DNA of 25,692 nt, taken from positions 1-25,692 of the forward strand of contig DBFBLF010000061.1 in assembly GCA_048204295.1 (NCBI GenBank), given 5' to 3'. This DNA comes from Metaruminococcus_A sp900762715. GTDB taxonomy: Bacteria; Bacillota; Clostridia; Oscillospirales; Ruminococcaceae. The position numbers and the translations under genes are program-made. Below are positions 15,716 through 23,071 of the stretch, piece by piece (position 1 is the first letter of the stretch; each line of letters opens with the position of its first letter). The notes beneath the pieces are model-generated. The model was given only the letters and a program-made list of their open reading frames with translations. It was not told where the DNA came from and did no database searches.

Positions 15716-16243
15716 TTAGCGCGCGGAAATCATCCTGCCGGTAATATATTGTTCCATCTTTTTTCGAAGCGGCGCTGTCTGCCGTACAGCGGGTTCTATA
15801 ATTTTCCCGGCCGCGGCCATCCGGTCATATTCCGTAAGCGTGACCCAGCGGAAACCGGCGGTCTCGCCCGGCTGCAGGGTGACGGGCGGCTCCGCCTCGC
15901 CTATTAGAGCAAGGTAGGTGTCGACAAGAAGGTGTTCCTCCCGGCAGCTTCCCAGAAGAATCAAATCCTTTTCCGAAACGCAGATGCCTGTTTCTTCGTA
16001 CAGTTCCCGGACGGCCCCCTTCAGGCTCGTTTCCCCAGCGAGGACTGCGCCGCCCGAGTTTTCCCATTCGTTTGGGAAAAACTCCTTTTCCGGCGCGCGC
16101 CTGGTGAGGAGCAGTTTGCCATCCCTGTCCGCTGTCCAGATTGCGGCGACCAGATGATACTCCCCGGTTTTGAGCCGCTTGCCCCGCTCGATTGTCCTGC
16201 CGAGGGGCCTGCGGTTTTCATCGTATAAATCCAAAAGTTCCAA
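15716..16243 (-). CDS. Nudix hydrolase
   Basis: The 175-residue protein contains a complete Nudix box, G65-x5-E71-x7-R79-E80-x2-E83-E84-x-G86. It begins with LDLYDENRRPLGRT, the typical start of YfcD/isopentenyl-diphosphate-isomerase-like Nudix proteins. Such enzymes cleave a nucleoside diphosphate linked to another group, or a related diphosphate; the substrate here is not known. The only upstream start is a TTG at 16243 with a weak ribosome-binding site, because an in-frame stop precedes it closely. It lies 24 bp behind the TIM-barrel gene on the same strand, so the two are probably co-transcribed. Confidence 0.88.
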   Translation of the reverse strand: MELLDLYDENRRPLGRTIERGKRLKTGEYHLVAAIWTADRDGKLLLTRRAPEKEFFPNEWENSGGAVLAGETSLKGAVRELYEETGICVSEKDLILLGSCREEHLLVDTYLALIGEAEPPVTLQPGETAGFRWVTLTEYDRMAAAGKIIEPAVRQTAPLRKKMEQYITGRMISAR

Positions 16244-16267
16244 GTTGCCTGTTCATCCCTTCAGCTC

Positions 16268-17104
16268 CTATAGCAGGGGAATTCCCAATGCCTCCGCTTT
16301 GGAGCGGACGTAGGCGAGCTCCTCTTTATATTCTTCAAGAGAGTCCCGGTGTTCAATAATAACCGTTGTTTCCGGCGCGAGTTTTGCAATCTCGCCTAGA
16401 AAGGCATCGTAGTCCACGCCACCTTCGCCGATTTTCGTTTCTCTGATACAGTAGGTCAGTTCGTCGGTTAATACCACGTCTTTGGCATGGACGCTTTTGA
16501 TCTGAGGTCCCAGCATTTCAAAGCATTCATGAAAAAACTCGGCGTTCCAGAAATACCGGTCGGGTTTAAAGAGCATGTTGAACGGGTCGAGGTGGACGGC
16601 GAAACGCGAACGGTTGACGTCACGCAGAAGCTGCAGGTATTCGCCCGGGGAAGTGGGCGGGACAATCGGCATACACTCAATGGTGTAGTAGGTGTACTGC
16701 GGGTTTACGTCGTCTATGATTTCCTGAATCGATTCAACGATTCTGCGGTATCCTTCAGGGGTGCGGTCTTTTTTGCAGCCGGAAAACCACTTTGGACCCG
16801 TGGAACCGGAAACGTTGACACAGCAGTTCGCCCCGATTTTGTCGGCGAGCCGGAGCTGGCTTTTGGCATAGGCCAGCGCCTGCTCGCGCACCTGCGGGTC
16901 GTCGGCGATCGGGCTGTTCCAGACGCCGACTTCGGCGATGGTAATACCGTGCTGTTCGGCGGCTTTTCGGTATGCGGCTATCGTTTCATCATCCGCGTCC
17001 CCTTTAATTGGGCAGACGGCGGCAGTGCAGCCAAGGTTTTCAAAAAAAACGGCCCATTCGTCCGGGGCGGAGTGTTCTGGAAAATAGGAAATGCCGAGTT
17101 TCAT
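16268..17104 (-). CDS. Sugar-phosphate isomerase/epimerase-like TIM-barrel protein
   Basis: This 278-residue protein has the xylose-isomerase-like barrel. The likely metal ligands are E143 (TIECMP), D173 (HLDPFN), H206 (SVHAKD) and E251 (IIEH), the same order and spacing style as in the N-terminal half of the fusion enzyme at 221-2752. The family isomerises or epimerises sugars and related polyols, but the substrate is not readable. The ATG at 17104 has GGAAG about 10 nt upstream. An upstream in-frame extension to 17173 is not family-like and covers the promoter. It leads a two-gene unit with the Nudix gene. Confidence 0.9.
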   Translation of the reverse strand: MKLGISYFPEHSAPDEWAVFFENLGCTAAVCPIKGDADDETIAAYRKAAEQHGITIAEVGVWNSPIADDPQVREQALAYAKSQLRLADKIGANCCVNVSGSTGPKWFSGCKKDRTPEGYRRIVESIQEIIDDVNPQYTYYTIECMPIVPPTSPGEYLQLLRDVNRSRFAVHLDPFNMLFKPDRYFWNAEFFHECFEMLGPQIKSVHAKDVVLTDELTYCIRETKIGEGGVDYDAFLGEIAKLAPETTVIIEHRDSLEEYKEELAYVRSKAEALGIPLL

Positions 17105-17144
17105 GAAGTTTCTTCCTTCCCTGCGTTCATTTGTTGATAGAATA

Positions 17145-17173
17145 AGAATACATGATTCTTTTCCTTTCCGCAA
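17145..17173 (-). promoter_or_regulatory. Promoter of the isomerase-Nudix unit
   Basis: On the minus strand, TTGCGG (17168-17173) and TATTCT (17145-17150) are spaced 17 nt apart. A second TATTCT copy overlaps 6 nt downstream. The start codon is about 40 nt further on. An inverted repeat CAAAATT/AATTTTG (17196-17202, 17212-17218) lies upstream. Confidence 0.55.
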
Positions 17174-17458
17174 GAAGAAAAAAAGGAAGAATTGTCAAAA
17201 TTATTTCATGAAATTTTGTAAATTAAGCGAAAAAGCAGATTAAAAGGCGGCGGAATATGTCTGCGGCCGTGCCGTATTACGGCATGGCTCGATTATAGGT
17301 GCGGTTTTATCCTCCGGTGGGCAGCCGTAAAATCCGCTGGTTTCAGTATTTTACGGGAAAATCCGGTTTTTACGGCCGTGCTGAAAAGCTGAAGAAAGTT
17401 CATTTTACCTTTGTGCGCCGCTTCTTCAAAAAGAGGCGCTTTTTCTTTGCCGTTTGTC
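17174..17458 (+). other. Hairpin-rich gene-free region before ung
   Basis: I find no coding sequence here. On the plus strand it shows three hairpins in a row: an 11-bp stem GCCGTGCCGTA with TACGGCATGGC (17266-17288), a 9-bp stem CCGTAAAAT with ATTTTACGG (17325-17356, loop 14), and a terminator (17415-17448). This could be a small RNA or a long leader. No convincing promoter for it was found; TTGTCA at 17193 has only a poor -10 partner. Confidence 0.4.
17415..17448 (+). terminator. Intrinsic terminator upstream of the ung promoter
   Basis: GCGCC (17415-17419) pairs with GGCGC (17435-17439), with additional CTTCTT/AAAGAG pairing inside, and is followed by TTTTTCTTT. There is no gene on the plus strand before it. 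Confidence 0.75.
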
Positions 17459-17487
17459 TTGCATCCTCAGTCTGTGGATGGTACAAT
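17459..17487 (+). promoter_or_regulatory. Promoter of ung
   Basis: TTGCAT (17459-17464) and TACAAT (17482-17487) are separated by exactly 17 nt, and the start codon of ung is 33 nt downstream. Confidence 0.65.
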
Positions 17488-17520
17488 TTGTAGAAACAGG
17501 TATGTTGGGAGGAAGAAAAG

Positions 17521-18195
17521 ATGGTTCAGTTTGAAAACGACTGGGATGAGGTGCTGGCGGGGGAATTTGAAAAGCCCTATTATAAAAAGCTCCGTGCCTT
17601 TTTAAAAAAGGAATATGCCTCCCGGCGGATTTACCCCGATATGTATAGTATTTTTAAGGCAATGCAGACGACTCCGTACAATAAAGTCAAAGTGGTCATT
17701 TTGGGACAGGACCCTTATCACGGGCCGGGGCAGGCCCACGGCCTTTCCTTTTCGGTTCAGCCCGGGGTGGAGCCGCCGCCCTCCCTGCAGAATATTTTTG
17801 AAGAGCTCCGCAGTGAACTTGGCTGCTTTATCCCCAACAACGGCTGTCTTCTTCCGTGGGCGGAACAGGGGGTCCTACTTCTCAACACAGTTCTTACCGT
17901 CCGGGCGGGGATGGCAAACTCGCACCGGGGCTGCGGCTGGGAAACCTTTACCGACCGGGTAATAGAAGCGCTCAACGAGCGTGAGAAGCCGATTGTCTTT
18001 CTCCTTTGGGGGGCAAACGCGCGGAACAAAACCGTGCTTATTACGAATCCGAACCATTACATTTTGACAGCTCCCCATCCCAGTCCGCTCTCAGCCTCCC
18101 GCGGCTTTTTCGGCTGCGGCCATTTCAAAAAGGCAAACGAACTCTTAGCCGCCTGCGGGGAAGAGCCGGTCGACTGGCAGATTCCGGATTTATAA
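17521..18195 (+). CDS. ung: Uracil-DNA glycosylase (family 1)
   Basis: The enzyme removes uracil from DNA as the first step of base-excision repair. The 224-residue protein has all family-1 marks: GQDPYHG (62-68, catalytic D64), LLLNTVLTV with N122, and the HPSPLS loop (186-191, catalytic H186). Its length is normal. The ATG has GGGAGG in front of it. It has its own promoter and is not part of an obvious operon. Confidence 0.97.
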   Translation: MVQFENDWDEVLAGEFEKPYYKKLRAFLKKEYASRRIYPDMYSIFKAMQTTPYNKVKVVILGQDPYHGPGQAHGLSFSVQPGVEPPPSLQNIFEELRSELGCFIPNNGCLLPWAEQGVLLLNTVLTVRAGMANSHRGCGWETFTDRVIEALNEREKPIVFLLWGANARNKTVLITNPNHYILTAPHPSPLSASRGFFGCGHFKKANELLAACGEEPVDWQIPDL

Positions 18196-18215
18196 AGGAA
18201 AGGGGAATTGCAATA

Positions 18216-18290
18216 ATGACTGTAATCCTAAGAAGGCGTTTTCCGCAATCAGGAAAGGAAGATTTATTGATTACAGAAGAGTACGTATGA
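18216..18290 (+). CDS. Possible 24-codon small ORF
   Basis: A short frame of 24 residues (MTVILRRRFPQSG...) starts with ATG behind AAAGGAAAGGGG at about 10 nt spacing. It sits between ung and the glycoside hydrolase gene. No family is recognised. It could be a leader peptide or chance. Confidence 0.2.
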   Translation: MTVILRRRFPQSGKEDLLITEEYV

Positions 18291-18412
18291 ATTCTTATGC
18301 CCGGAGGAGAATGGGCGGTTTTATCTGACCGTTCCCATCCGTGCGCTGTAGTTTTAACCCTCAAATAGATTCCATGTTATGTTACAACAACCAGAAAAGG
18401 AGATTTACAACC

Positions 18413-20461
18413 ATGCAGACCGTTAAAACACCGTTATACCAGCTTGAGATCGGGGGAGCGGAGGGCTTTATCACTTATCGCGGAAGCGGATTTGCCCCCC
18501 GGGCGCTGAAAGGCCCTGTCTTTGAGGTGGATGGAAAACTTCTGCCGCCCGTGTTTTCCAGTGTGGTGCTTGTGTCAGAAACAAAGCTTAACGCCGCCGT
18601 GACCGAATACCGGTTTGACGCGGCCTATTCCGCTGTTCCGGAGATGACGCTTACCCTGGTCGTCCGCGCGGCGAAGGGTTCGCCGGTTTTGAAGTTTAGG
18701 TACCTGTTGAGCGGGGACGGAAGCCATAAGCTGACGAAGGACAACGGCGAAAGGTTAGACTACTGCGCCCTGTCCGCAGGAGCCGGGGAACGGCTGACCG
18801 AGGTGCGCTTTTCCGAATTTAATGAATTGACACACAGCTTCTGTATGAACGAGGTTCCGGTGGAGGAAAGCTTTTTTGAAAACGGCTTTGATGTGATGGG
18901 TCCCCTGCTTGCAGGCACTGACGGCGCGGAGAGTTTCCTGCTCGCCTATGAGCACGGCTCCCAGTACCCGGACGCTTTTATCCATTACTGCTTCGCACCG
19001 GAAAGAGAGGTTGTCCTCTCGGCGAAAAAGGGAAACTACACAGCGGGAACCGTAATCGGGAAGATCCCCTTTGAAACGGTTTGGTTTGATTTCGGCGTGG
19101 TTAAAGGCGGAACTGATGAACTTGCCGCCGCGTTCCGCGAGTTTCAGCTCAAATACGCCACCCTTAACCTGGAAAGCCGGAAGCCTTATATTTTTTATAA
19201 CACCTGGAACTACCAGGAACGGAATAAGTGGTGGAACCGTAAGGCTTATCTTGCCGATATGGACGAAAAGCGGATGCTTGAAGAGATTGACGCCGCCCAT
19301 AAAATGGGGATAGAAGTCTTTGTGGTCGACACCGGCTGGTATGAGAAAACCGGCGACTGGATTGTCAGCCGTGAACGGTTTGCCGATGGGATGAAGGCGG
19401 TCAAGGCAAAGCTGGACGAATACGGGATGAAGCTTGGCCTTTGGATCGGGCCCACCCTCGCGGCGGTGACAAGCGAAGCCTATCGCAAAAATCCCGGATG
19501 CCGGATCGAATGGAATGGGGAAGTCCCTGAGCCGAAGCCGATTTGGGAGACGGAGGAAAGCTACGGGATGTGCATTGTCAGCCCGTACTGGGAAACGCTG
19601 GCGGACACCCTGATCTCTCTTGCCAAAGAGCTGGGTGTGAGCTATTTCAAGTGGGACGCCATTGAACAGTACGGCTGCAATTCACCGAACCACTTCCACG
19701 GGGATGAAGGGAATACCCCGGAGGAGCGGGCGGACTCCTATGCCTTCCAAGTTGGGGTTTATATGGCGAAAATTGTGGATAAAGTATGCGCTGCCTGCCC
19801 TGAGGTCATTATTGACTTCGATATCACCGAGGGCCGGCGGAGCGTAGGCCTCGGGTTCCTTACGGCGGGGAAATATTTTCTTATCAATAACGGCCCCTAT
19901 TTTGCAAACTACAACCTCCCCTGCGAAGATGACTGGACCAATATTTTTGTAGCGCCCGGCGCGCCCCGCACCTGGATCTGCCGCACGCCGCTGACCTTTG
20001 ACAAATGGATCCCGTCGGTTCTTTTCCTCACCCACTACCTGCCGGATGACCCGCAAAATTCACAGGATTTAAACCTTGCGTCGTTGATTTTGGGGCAGAA
20101 CGGGATATGGGGCGACCTGCCCGCTATTTCAGAAGAGGGCAAGGGACGCTTTGACGAAGTGCTTTCGAAGTACAAGGAAGTCCGGGAAGATATTACCGCC
20201 GAGGCGGCAATTAAGAGCGGGATGACCGGTTCGGGCTTTGAATGCTACGAAAAGCTTTCCTCCAAAACGGGCAAGGGTGTGGTCTGCGTCTTTTCCACTG
20301 TCAAAGACACCTTCCGGTATATTACCCGGAAAAAAACGGACCGGGTGTTCTGGGCATCTGTCCCGGTAGCAGTGACCCCGCTTGCGGATGGAACCTCCTT
20401 AATTGAAATTACCTTTGAGGAGCCAGGCGCTGCAATGGTCTTCTTCGGTGCGTCAAAATGA
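18413..20461 (+). CDS. Alpha-galactosidase-like glycoside hydrolase (clan GH-D, GH36-like)
   Basis: This 682-residue protein has a beta-rich N-terminal part (1-250), a catalytic TIM barrel (about 255-560) and a C-terminal beta domain. The barrel shows YNTWNYQ (262-268), VVDTGWY (304-310) and YFKWDAIEQYG (411-421), where D415 is the likely nucleophile, as in KWD of GH36. IDFDITEGRR (467-476) probably carries the acid/base. It has no signal peptide, so it should act on imported oligosaccharides. The ATG at 18413 is preceded by AGGAG; an in-frame ATG at 18341 lacks a comparable site. It overlaps the HAD phosphatase gene by 4 bp. The exact sugar specificity is not certain. Confidence 0.82.
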   Translation: MQTVKTPLYQLEIGGAEGFITYRGSGFAPRALKGPVFEVDGKLLPPVFSSVVLVSETKLNAAVTEYRFDAAYSAVPEMTLTLVVRAAKGSPVLKFRYLLSGDGSHKLTKDNGERLDYCALSAGAGERLTEVRFSEFNELTHSFCMNEVPVEESFFENGFDVMGPLLAGTDGAESFLLAYEHGSQYPDAFIHYCFAPEREVVLSAKKGNYTAGTVIGKIPFETVWFDFGVVKGGTDELAAAFREFQLKYATLNLESRKPYIFYNTWNYQERNKWWNRKAYLADMDEKRMLEEIDAAHKMGIEVFVVDTGWYEKTGDWIVSRERFADGMKAVKAKLDEYGMKLGLWIGPTLAAVTSEAYRKNPGCRIEWNGEVPEPKPIWETEESYGMCIVSPYWETLADTLISLAKELGVSYFKWDAIEQYGCNSPNHFHGDEGNTPEERADSYAFQVGVYMAKIVDKVCAACPEVIIDFDITEGRRSVGLGFLTAGKYFLINNGPYFANYNLPCEDDWTNIFVAPGAPRTWICRTPLTFDKWIPSVLFLTHYLPDDPQNSQDLNLASLILGQNGIWGDLPAISEEGKGRFDEVLSKYKEVREDITAEAAIKSGMTGSGFECYEKLSSKTGKGVVCVFSTVKDTFRYITRKKTDRVFWASVPVAVTPLADGTSLIEITFEEPGAAMVFFGASK

Positions 20462-21306
20462 AAACACTGTATATTTCTGACTTGGACGGAACCCTGTTAG
20501 ACGCAGACGCGCGGCTTTCAGCATACACTGAACAGACGCTTACCAGGCTGATTGGAAAAGGGATGGCCTTTACGTTTGCTTCCGGCCGCACGCCGGAAGC
20601 GGCGTTGAAAATTGTGGAGAGCGTTCCGTTAAAGCTCCCTGTCATTATGATGAACGGCGTGCTGATTTATGATATGGAGGAAAAACGCTACCTCCTTAAA
20701 GAGTATCTCACAGAGGAAAGCGTTGCGGAAATCAAACGGCTGCTGAAAAAATATAATGCCGGTGGTTTTCTTTACAAGCTGACAAACGACCATTTGATGA
20801 CTTATTATGAAACGCTTGATTCTTTCCCAAAACAAGATTTTATGGAGAAACGGCGTGAACGGTATAACAAGCCTTTCACAAAGGTAGAAGATTTTGATTC
20901 GCTGTGTGTAAAGGATACCTTTTATTTCTGCCTGCTGGAGCCAAAAGAAGTGCTGGATCCGCTCGCGGAGGCACTGAAACAGGTGCCGGATGTTGGCTTT
21001 GCTTATTATAGAGAGGTTTATTACCCAGGCACCTGGTGTTTGGAAATTTTCAGCGCCAGGGCTTCAAAATACCACGCGGTTAAATGGCTGCGGGATTGCC
21101 TGAAACCGGATGAAGCAGTAGGTTTTGGGGACAATCTGAACGACCTGCCGCTTTTTAGAGCCTGCGACAGAAACTATGCCGTGGAAAACGCGGCGGAGGA
21201 GCTCAAGGCGGCGGCGGACGGCGTCATAGGATCCAATGTTGAAGACGGCGTGGCCCGCTTTTTGGAGCGGCAATATAACTGCGGCTTGATGTTCCCCCGT
21301 CTCTAA
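20458..21306 (+). CDS. Cof-type HAD-IIB phosphatase
   Basis: The 282-residue protein carries the HAD motifs: D8-L-D10-G-T at the start (motif I), SGR near 42-44 (motif II), K204 (motif III) and GFGDNLNDLPLF (222-233, motif IV). The large cap domain between residues about 85 and 190 is typical of Cof/YidA-type sugar-phosphate phosphatases. Its ATG overlaps the TGA of the glycoside hydrolase (ATGA), indicating translational coupling and a possible role in the same sugar route. The substrate is not known. Confidence 0.93.
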   Translation: MKTLYISDLDGTLLDADARLSAYTEQTLTRLIGKGMAFTFASGRTPEAALKIVESVPLKLPVIMMNGVLIYDMEEKRYLLKEYLTEESVAEIKRLLKKYNAGGFLYKLTNDHLMTYYETLDSFPKQDFMEKRRERYNKPFTKVEDFDSLCVKDTFYFCLLEPKEVLDPLAEALKQVPDVGFAYYREVYYPGTWCLEIFSARASKYHAVKWLRDCLKPDEAVGFGDNLNDLPLFRACDRNYAVENAAEELKAAADGVIGSNVEDGVARFLERQYNCGLMFPRL

Positions 21307-21326
21307 GGCGGCGGGTTCCGTCTCAG

Positions 21327-21362
21327 TTTTTCAGTGGGGGATGCAATCTCCACTGAAATTTT
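21327..21362 (+). terminator. Hairpin, probable terminator after the HAD gene
   Basis: TTTCAGTGG (21329-21337) pairs with CCACTGAAA (21350-21358), with GGAT/ATC pairing inside, followed by TTTT. The T-tract is short, so efficiency is uncertain. Confidence 0.5.
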
Positions 21363-21473
21363 AAGAGGTTCGTTTCCCCTAGCCGTTTGTTGAATGACGG
21401 GGCGATGCCTCTGATTGAAGTAGAATATATCCCGGCCTGCCGGGAAAATATGAGAAGAAATAGGAGCCGGATA

Positions 21474-22499
21474 ATGGAATTCACAGCAGAAACTTTTTTT
21501 GACCAACTGATTTCCCAGCGGCCCGCGCTTCCGGTTTCACGTGTTTTAAACGGTGAAATGATGATTGAGGAATGGCGTGGTAAGCTGCGGGAGCAGGTTT
21601 TGTGTGGCCTTGGGACAATGTGTTTTGACAGCCTGCTTAACATATGTGAGCTCGAACGGGTGCCCTGCGAAGGATACACCCGCGTCAAGCTCCGGTATAC
21701 GGTTGAGCCGGGGCTTATGACACCGGCTTACCTGCTTATCCCGGATGGGTACCAAAAAGGATCGGCTGCCGTTCTGGCGGTGCATGGGCACGGCTACGGG
21801 GTCAAAGACATTGTCGGCCTGAATCCGGATGGGAGCGTGCGGATAGGGGCGCCCGGCTATGAAAAAGATTTTGCCCTTTCCCTGGTGAAAAAGGGGTTTC
21901 TTGTCCTTGCCCCGGAACTGATGGGCTTCGGCGAGCTGCGGCTTGATGAGGATAAACAGGCGCCTCATCCTGATACTTCCTCCTGCAGAAGGCTTTCTAC
22001 CGCCCTGCTTATGTACGGCAGAACCATGGCTGGTATCCGGGTAGAACAGTGCGTTCGTGCGCTGGATCTGCTGGAGACAGTCGAAACCGTGGACAAAACT
22101 CGGATCGGCTGTATGGGGATTTCGGGCGGGGGACTGGTCTGTACCTTCCTTGCAGCGCTTGACGAGCGGATCAGCGCGGCGGTTATATCGGGCTATGCCA
22201 ATTCCTTTCAGGCGAGTATTTTCACCTTTGACCACTGTGTGGACAACTACCTGCCCGGCCTGGCCCTTGATGCGGAGCTTGAAGACATTCTTTCGCTGGT
22301 TGCGCCGCGGCCGATGCTGTGGGAATCCGGCATGTTCGACCCGATGTTCCCGGTAGAAGCGGCTAAAGAAGCCGCTGAAACAGTTCGGCAGGTTTACCGC
22401 TTAAAAGGAATGGAATCCCTGTTCGAGCACGATGTTTTTGAGGCTGACCATCAGATTTCGGGTGCGCGTTCCTTCGATTTTCTCAGAGAGCACCTGTAG
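21474..22499 (+). CDS. Alpha/beta-hydrolase, acetyl-xylan-esterase/dienelactone-hydrolase-like
   Basis: The 341-residue protein has the alpha/beta-hydrolase layout. The oxyanion-hole loop is HGHGYG (104-109), the nucleophile elbow GISGGG has S217, the likely acid is D289 (SGMFDPMFP), and the histidine is H326 (EADHQ). Its extended N-terminal region and overall pattern resemble the prolyl-oligopeptidase-like esterases near acetyl xylan esterases. It probably removes ester groups from a carbohydrate or related compound; there is no signal peptide. I chose the ATG at 21474 because AGGAG lies 7 nt before it; an upstream frame to 21387 lacks a site. It follows the glycoside hydrolase and phosphatase genes on the same strand. 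Confidence 0.85.
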   Translation: MEFTAETFFDQLISQRPALPVSRVLNGEMMIEEWRGKLREQVLCGLGTMCFDSLLNICELERVPCEGYTRVKLRYTVEPGLMTPAYLLIPDGYQKGSAAVLAVHGHGYGVKDIVGLNPDGSVRIGAPGYEKDFALSLVKKGFLVLAPELMGFGELRLDEDKQAPHPDTSSCRRLSTALLMYGRTMAGIRVEQCVRALDLLETVETVDKTRIGCMGISGGGLVCTFLAALDERISAAVISGYANSFQASIFTFDHCVDNYLPGLALDAELEDILSLVAPRPMLWESGMFDPMFPVEAAKEAAETVRQVYRLKGMESLFEHDVFEADHQISGARSFDFLREHL

Positions 22500-22544
22500 C
22501 GTTAAAGTGGCTGTGAAATTGTTTCCTGGGAAGAACGCTAAAAT

Positions 22545-22577
22545 AAGGCGGCGTAAAGGAGGCAGCGTCGCCTTTTT
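22545..22577 (+). terminator. Intrinsic terminator after the esterase gene
   Basis: The stem AAGGCG-g-CG pairs with CG-t-CGCCTT and is followed by TTTTT. It separates the esterase gene from the DUF4180 gene. Confidence 0.7.
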
Positions 22578-22603
22578 ACCATTAGTTGAAGGGAGTTGAA
22601 AAC

Positions 22604-22996
22604 ATGAATTATAAACGGTTCGGTAAAAAGAATGATATCGTTTGGGTTGAAAGTACGGAGCAGCTTATCTCCGATTCCCGGTCCGCGCTTGATTTGATCA
22701 TGACGGTGCGGTATGAAACGGGCCTTGATAAAATCATACTGGATAAGAGCTGCATCGCCGGGGATTTTTTTGTTTTAAGTACCGGCCTTGCAGGTGAAAT
22801 CCTGCAGAAGTTTGTCAATTACCATGTAAAAGCTGCCATTTTTGGCGATTTTTCCGGGTATACCAGCAAGCCCTTGCGGGATTTTATTCGGGAGAGCAAC
22901 CGGGGAAAGAACATTTTTTTTACCGCAACCTTAGAAGAGGCGGCCCAAAAATTGGAGGGGGCGGAAGCCGGCGGCGTTTCGCCCGCTGGAAATTAA
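22604..22996 (+). CDS. DUF4180 domain protein
   Basis: This 130-residue protein matches the DUF4180 pattern: SALDLIMTVRYETGLDKIILDK, then DFFVLSTGLAGEILQKFVNYHVKAAIFGDF and YTSKPLRDFIRESNRG. The family is widespread in Firmicutes and has no assigned function that I know of; members are small cytoplasmic proteins and lack an obvious catalytic motif. I chose the ATG at 22604 with GGGAG about 8 nt upstream; a TTG at 22586 is also possible. It has a terminator in front, so it is probably a separate transcript. Confidence 0.85.
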   Translation: MNYKRFGKKNDIVWVESTEQLISDSRSALDLIMTVRYETGLDKIILDKSCIAGDFFVLSTGLAGEILQKFVNYHVKAAIFGDFSGYTSKPLRDFIRESNRGKNIFFTATLEEAAQKLEGAEAGGVSPAGN

Positions 22997-23012
22997 TGGA
23001 GTGGAAACAGAT

Positions 23013-23040
23013 GGATTTTTGATGGAAAAAGTCCGTTTTT
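23013..23040 (+). terminator. Weak terminator-like hairpin after the DUF4180 gene
   Basis: GGATTTTT pairs with AAAAA-g-TCC across a short loop and runs into GTTTTT. The stem is AT-rich, so the stop may be leaky. Confidence 0.3.
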
Positions 23041-23071
23041 ATGGTGAATAGAAAAAGAGAGTGAAACTACC

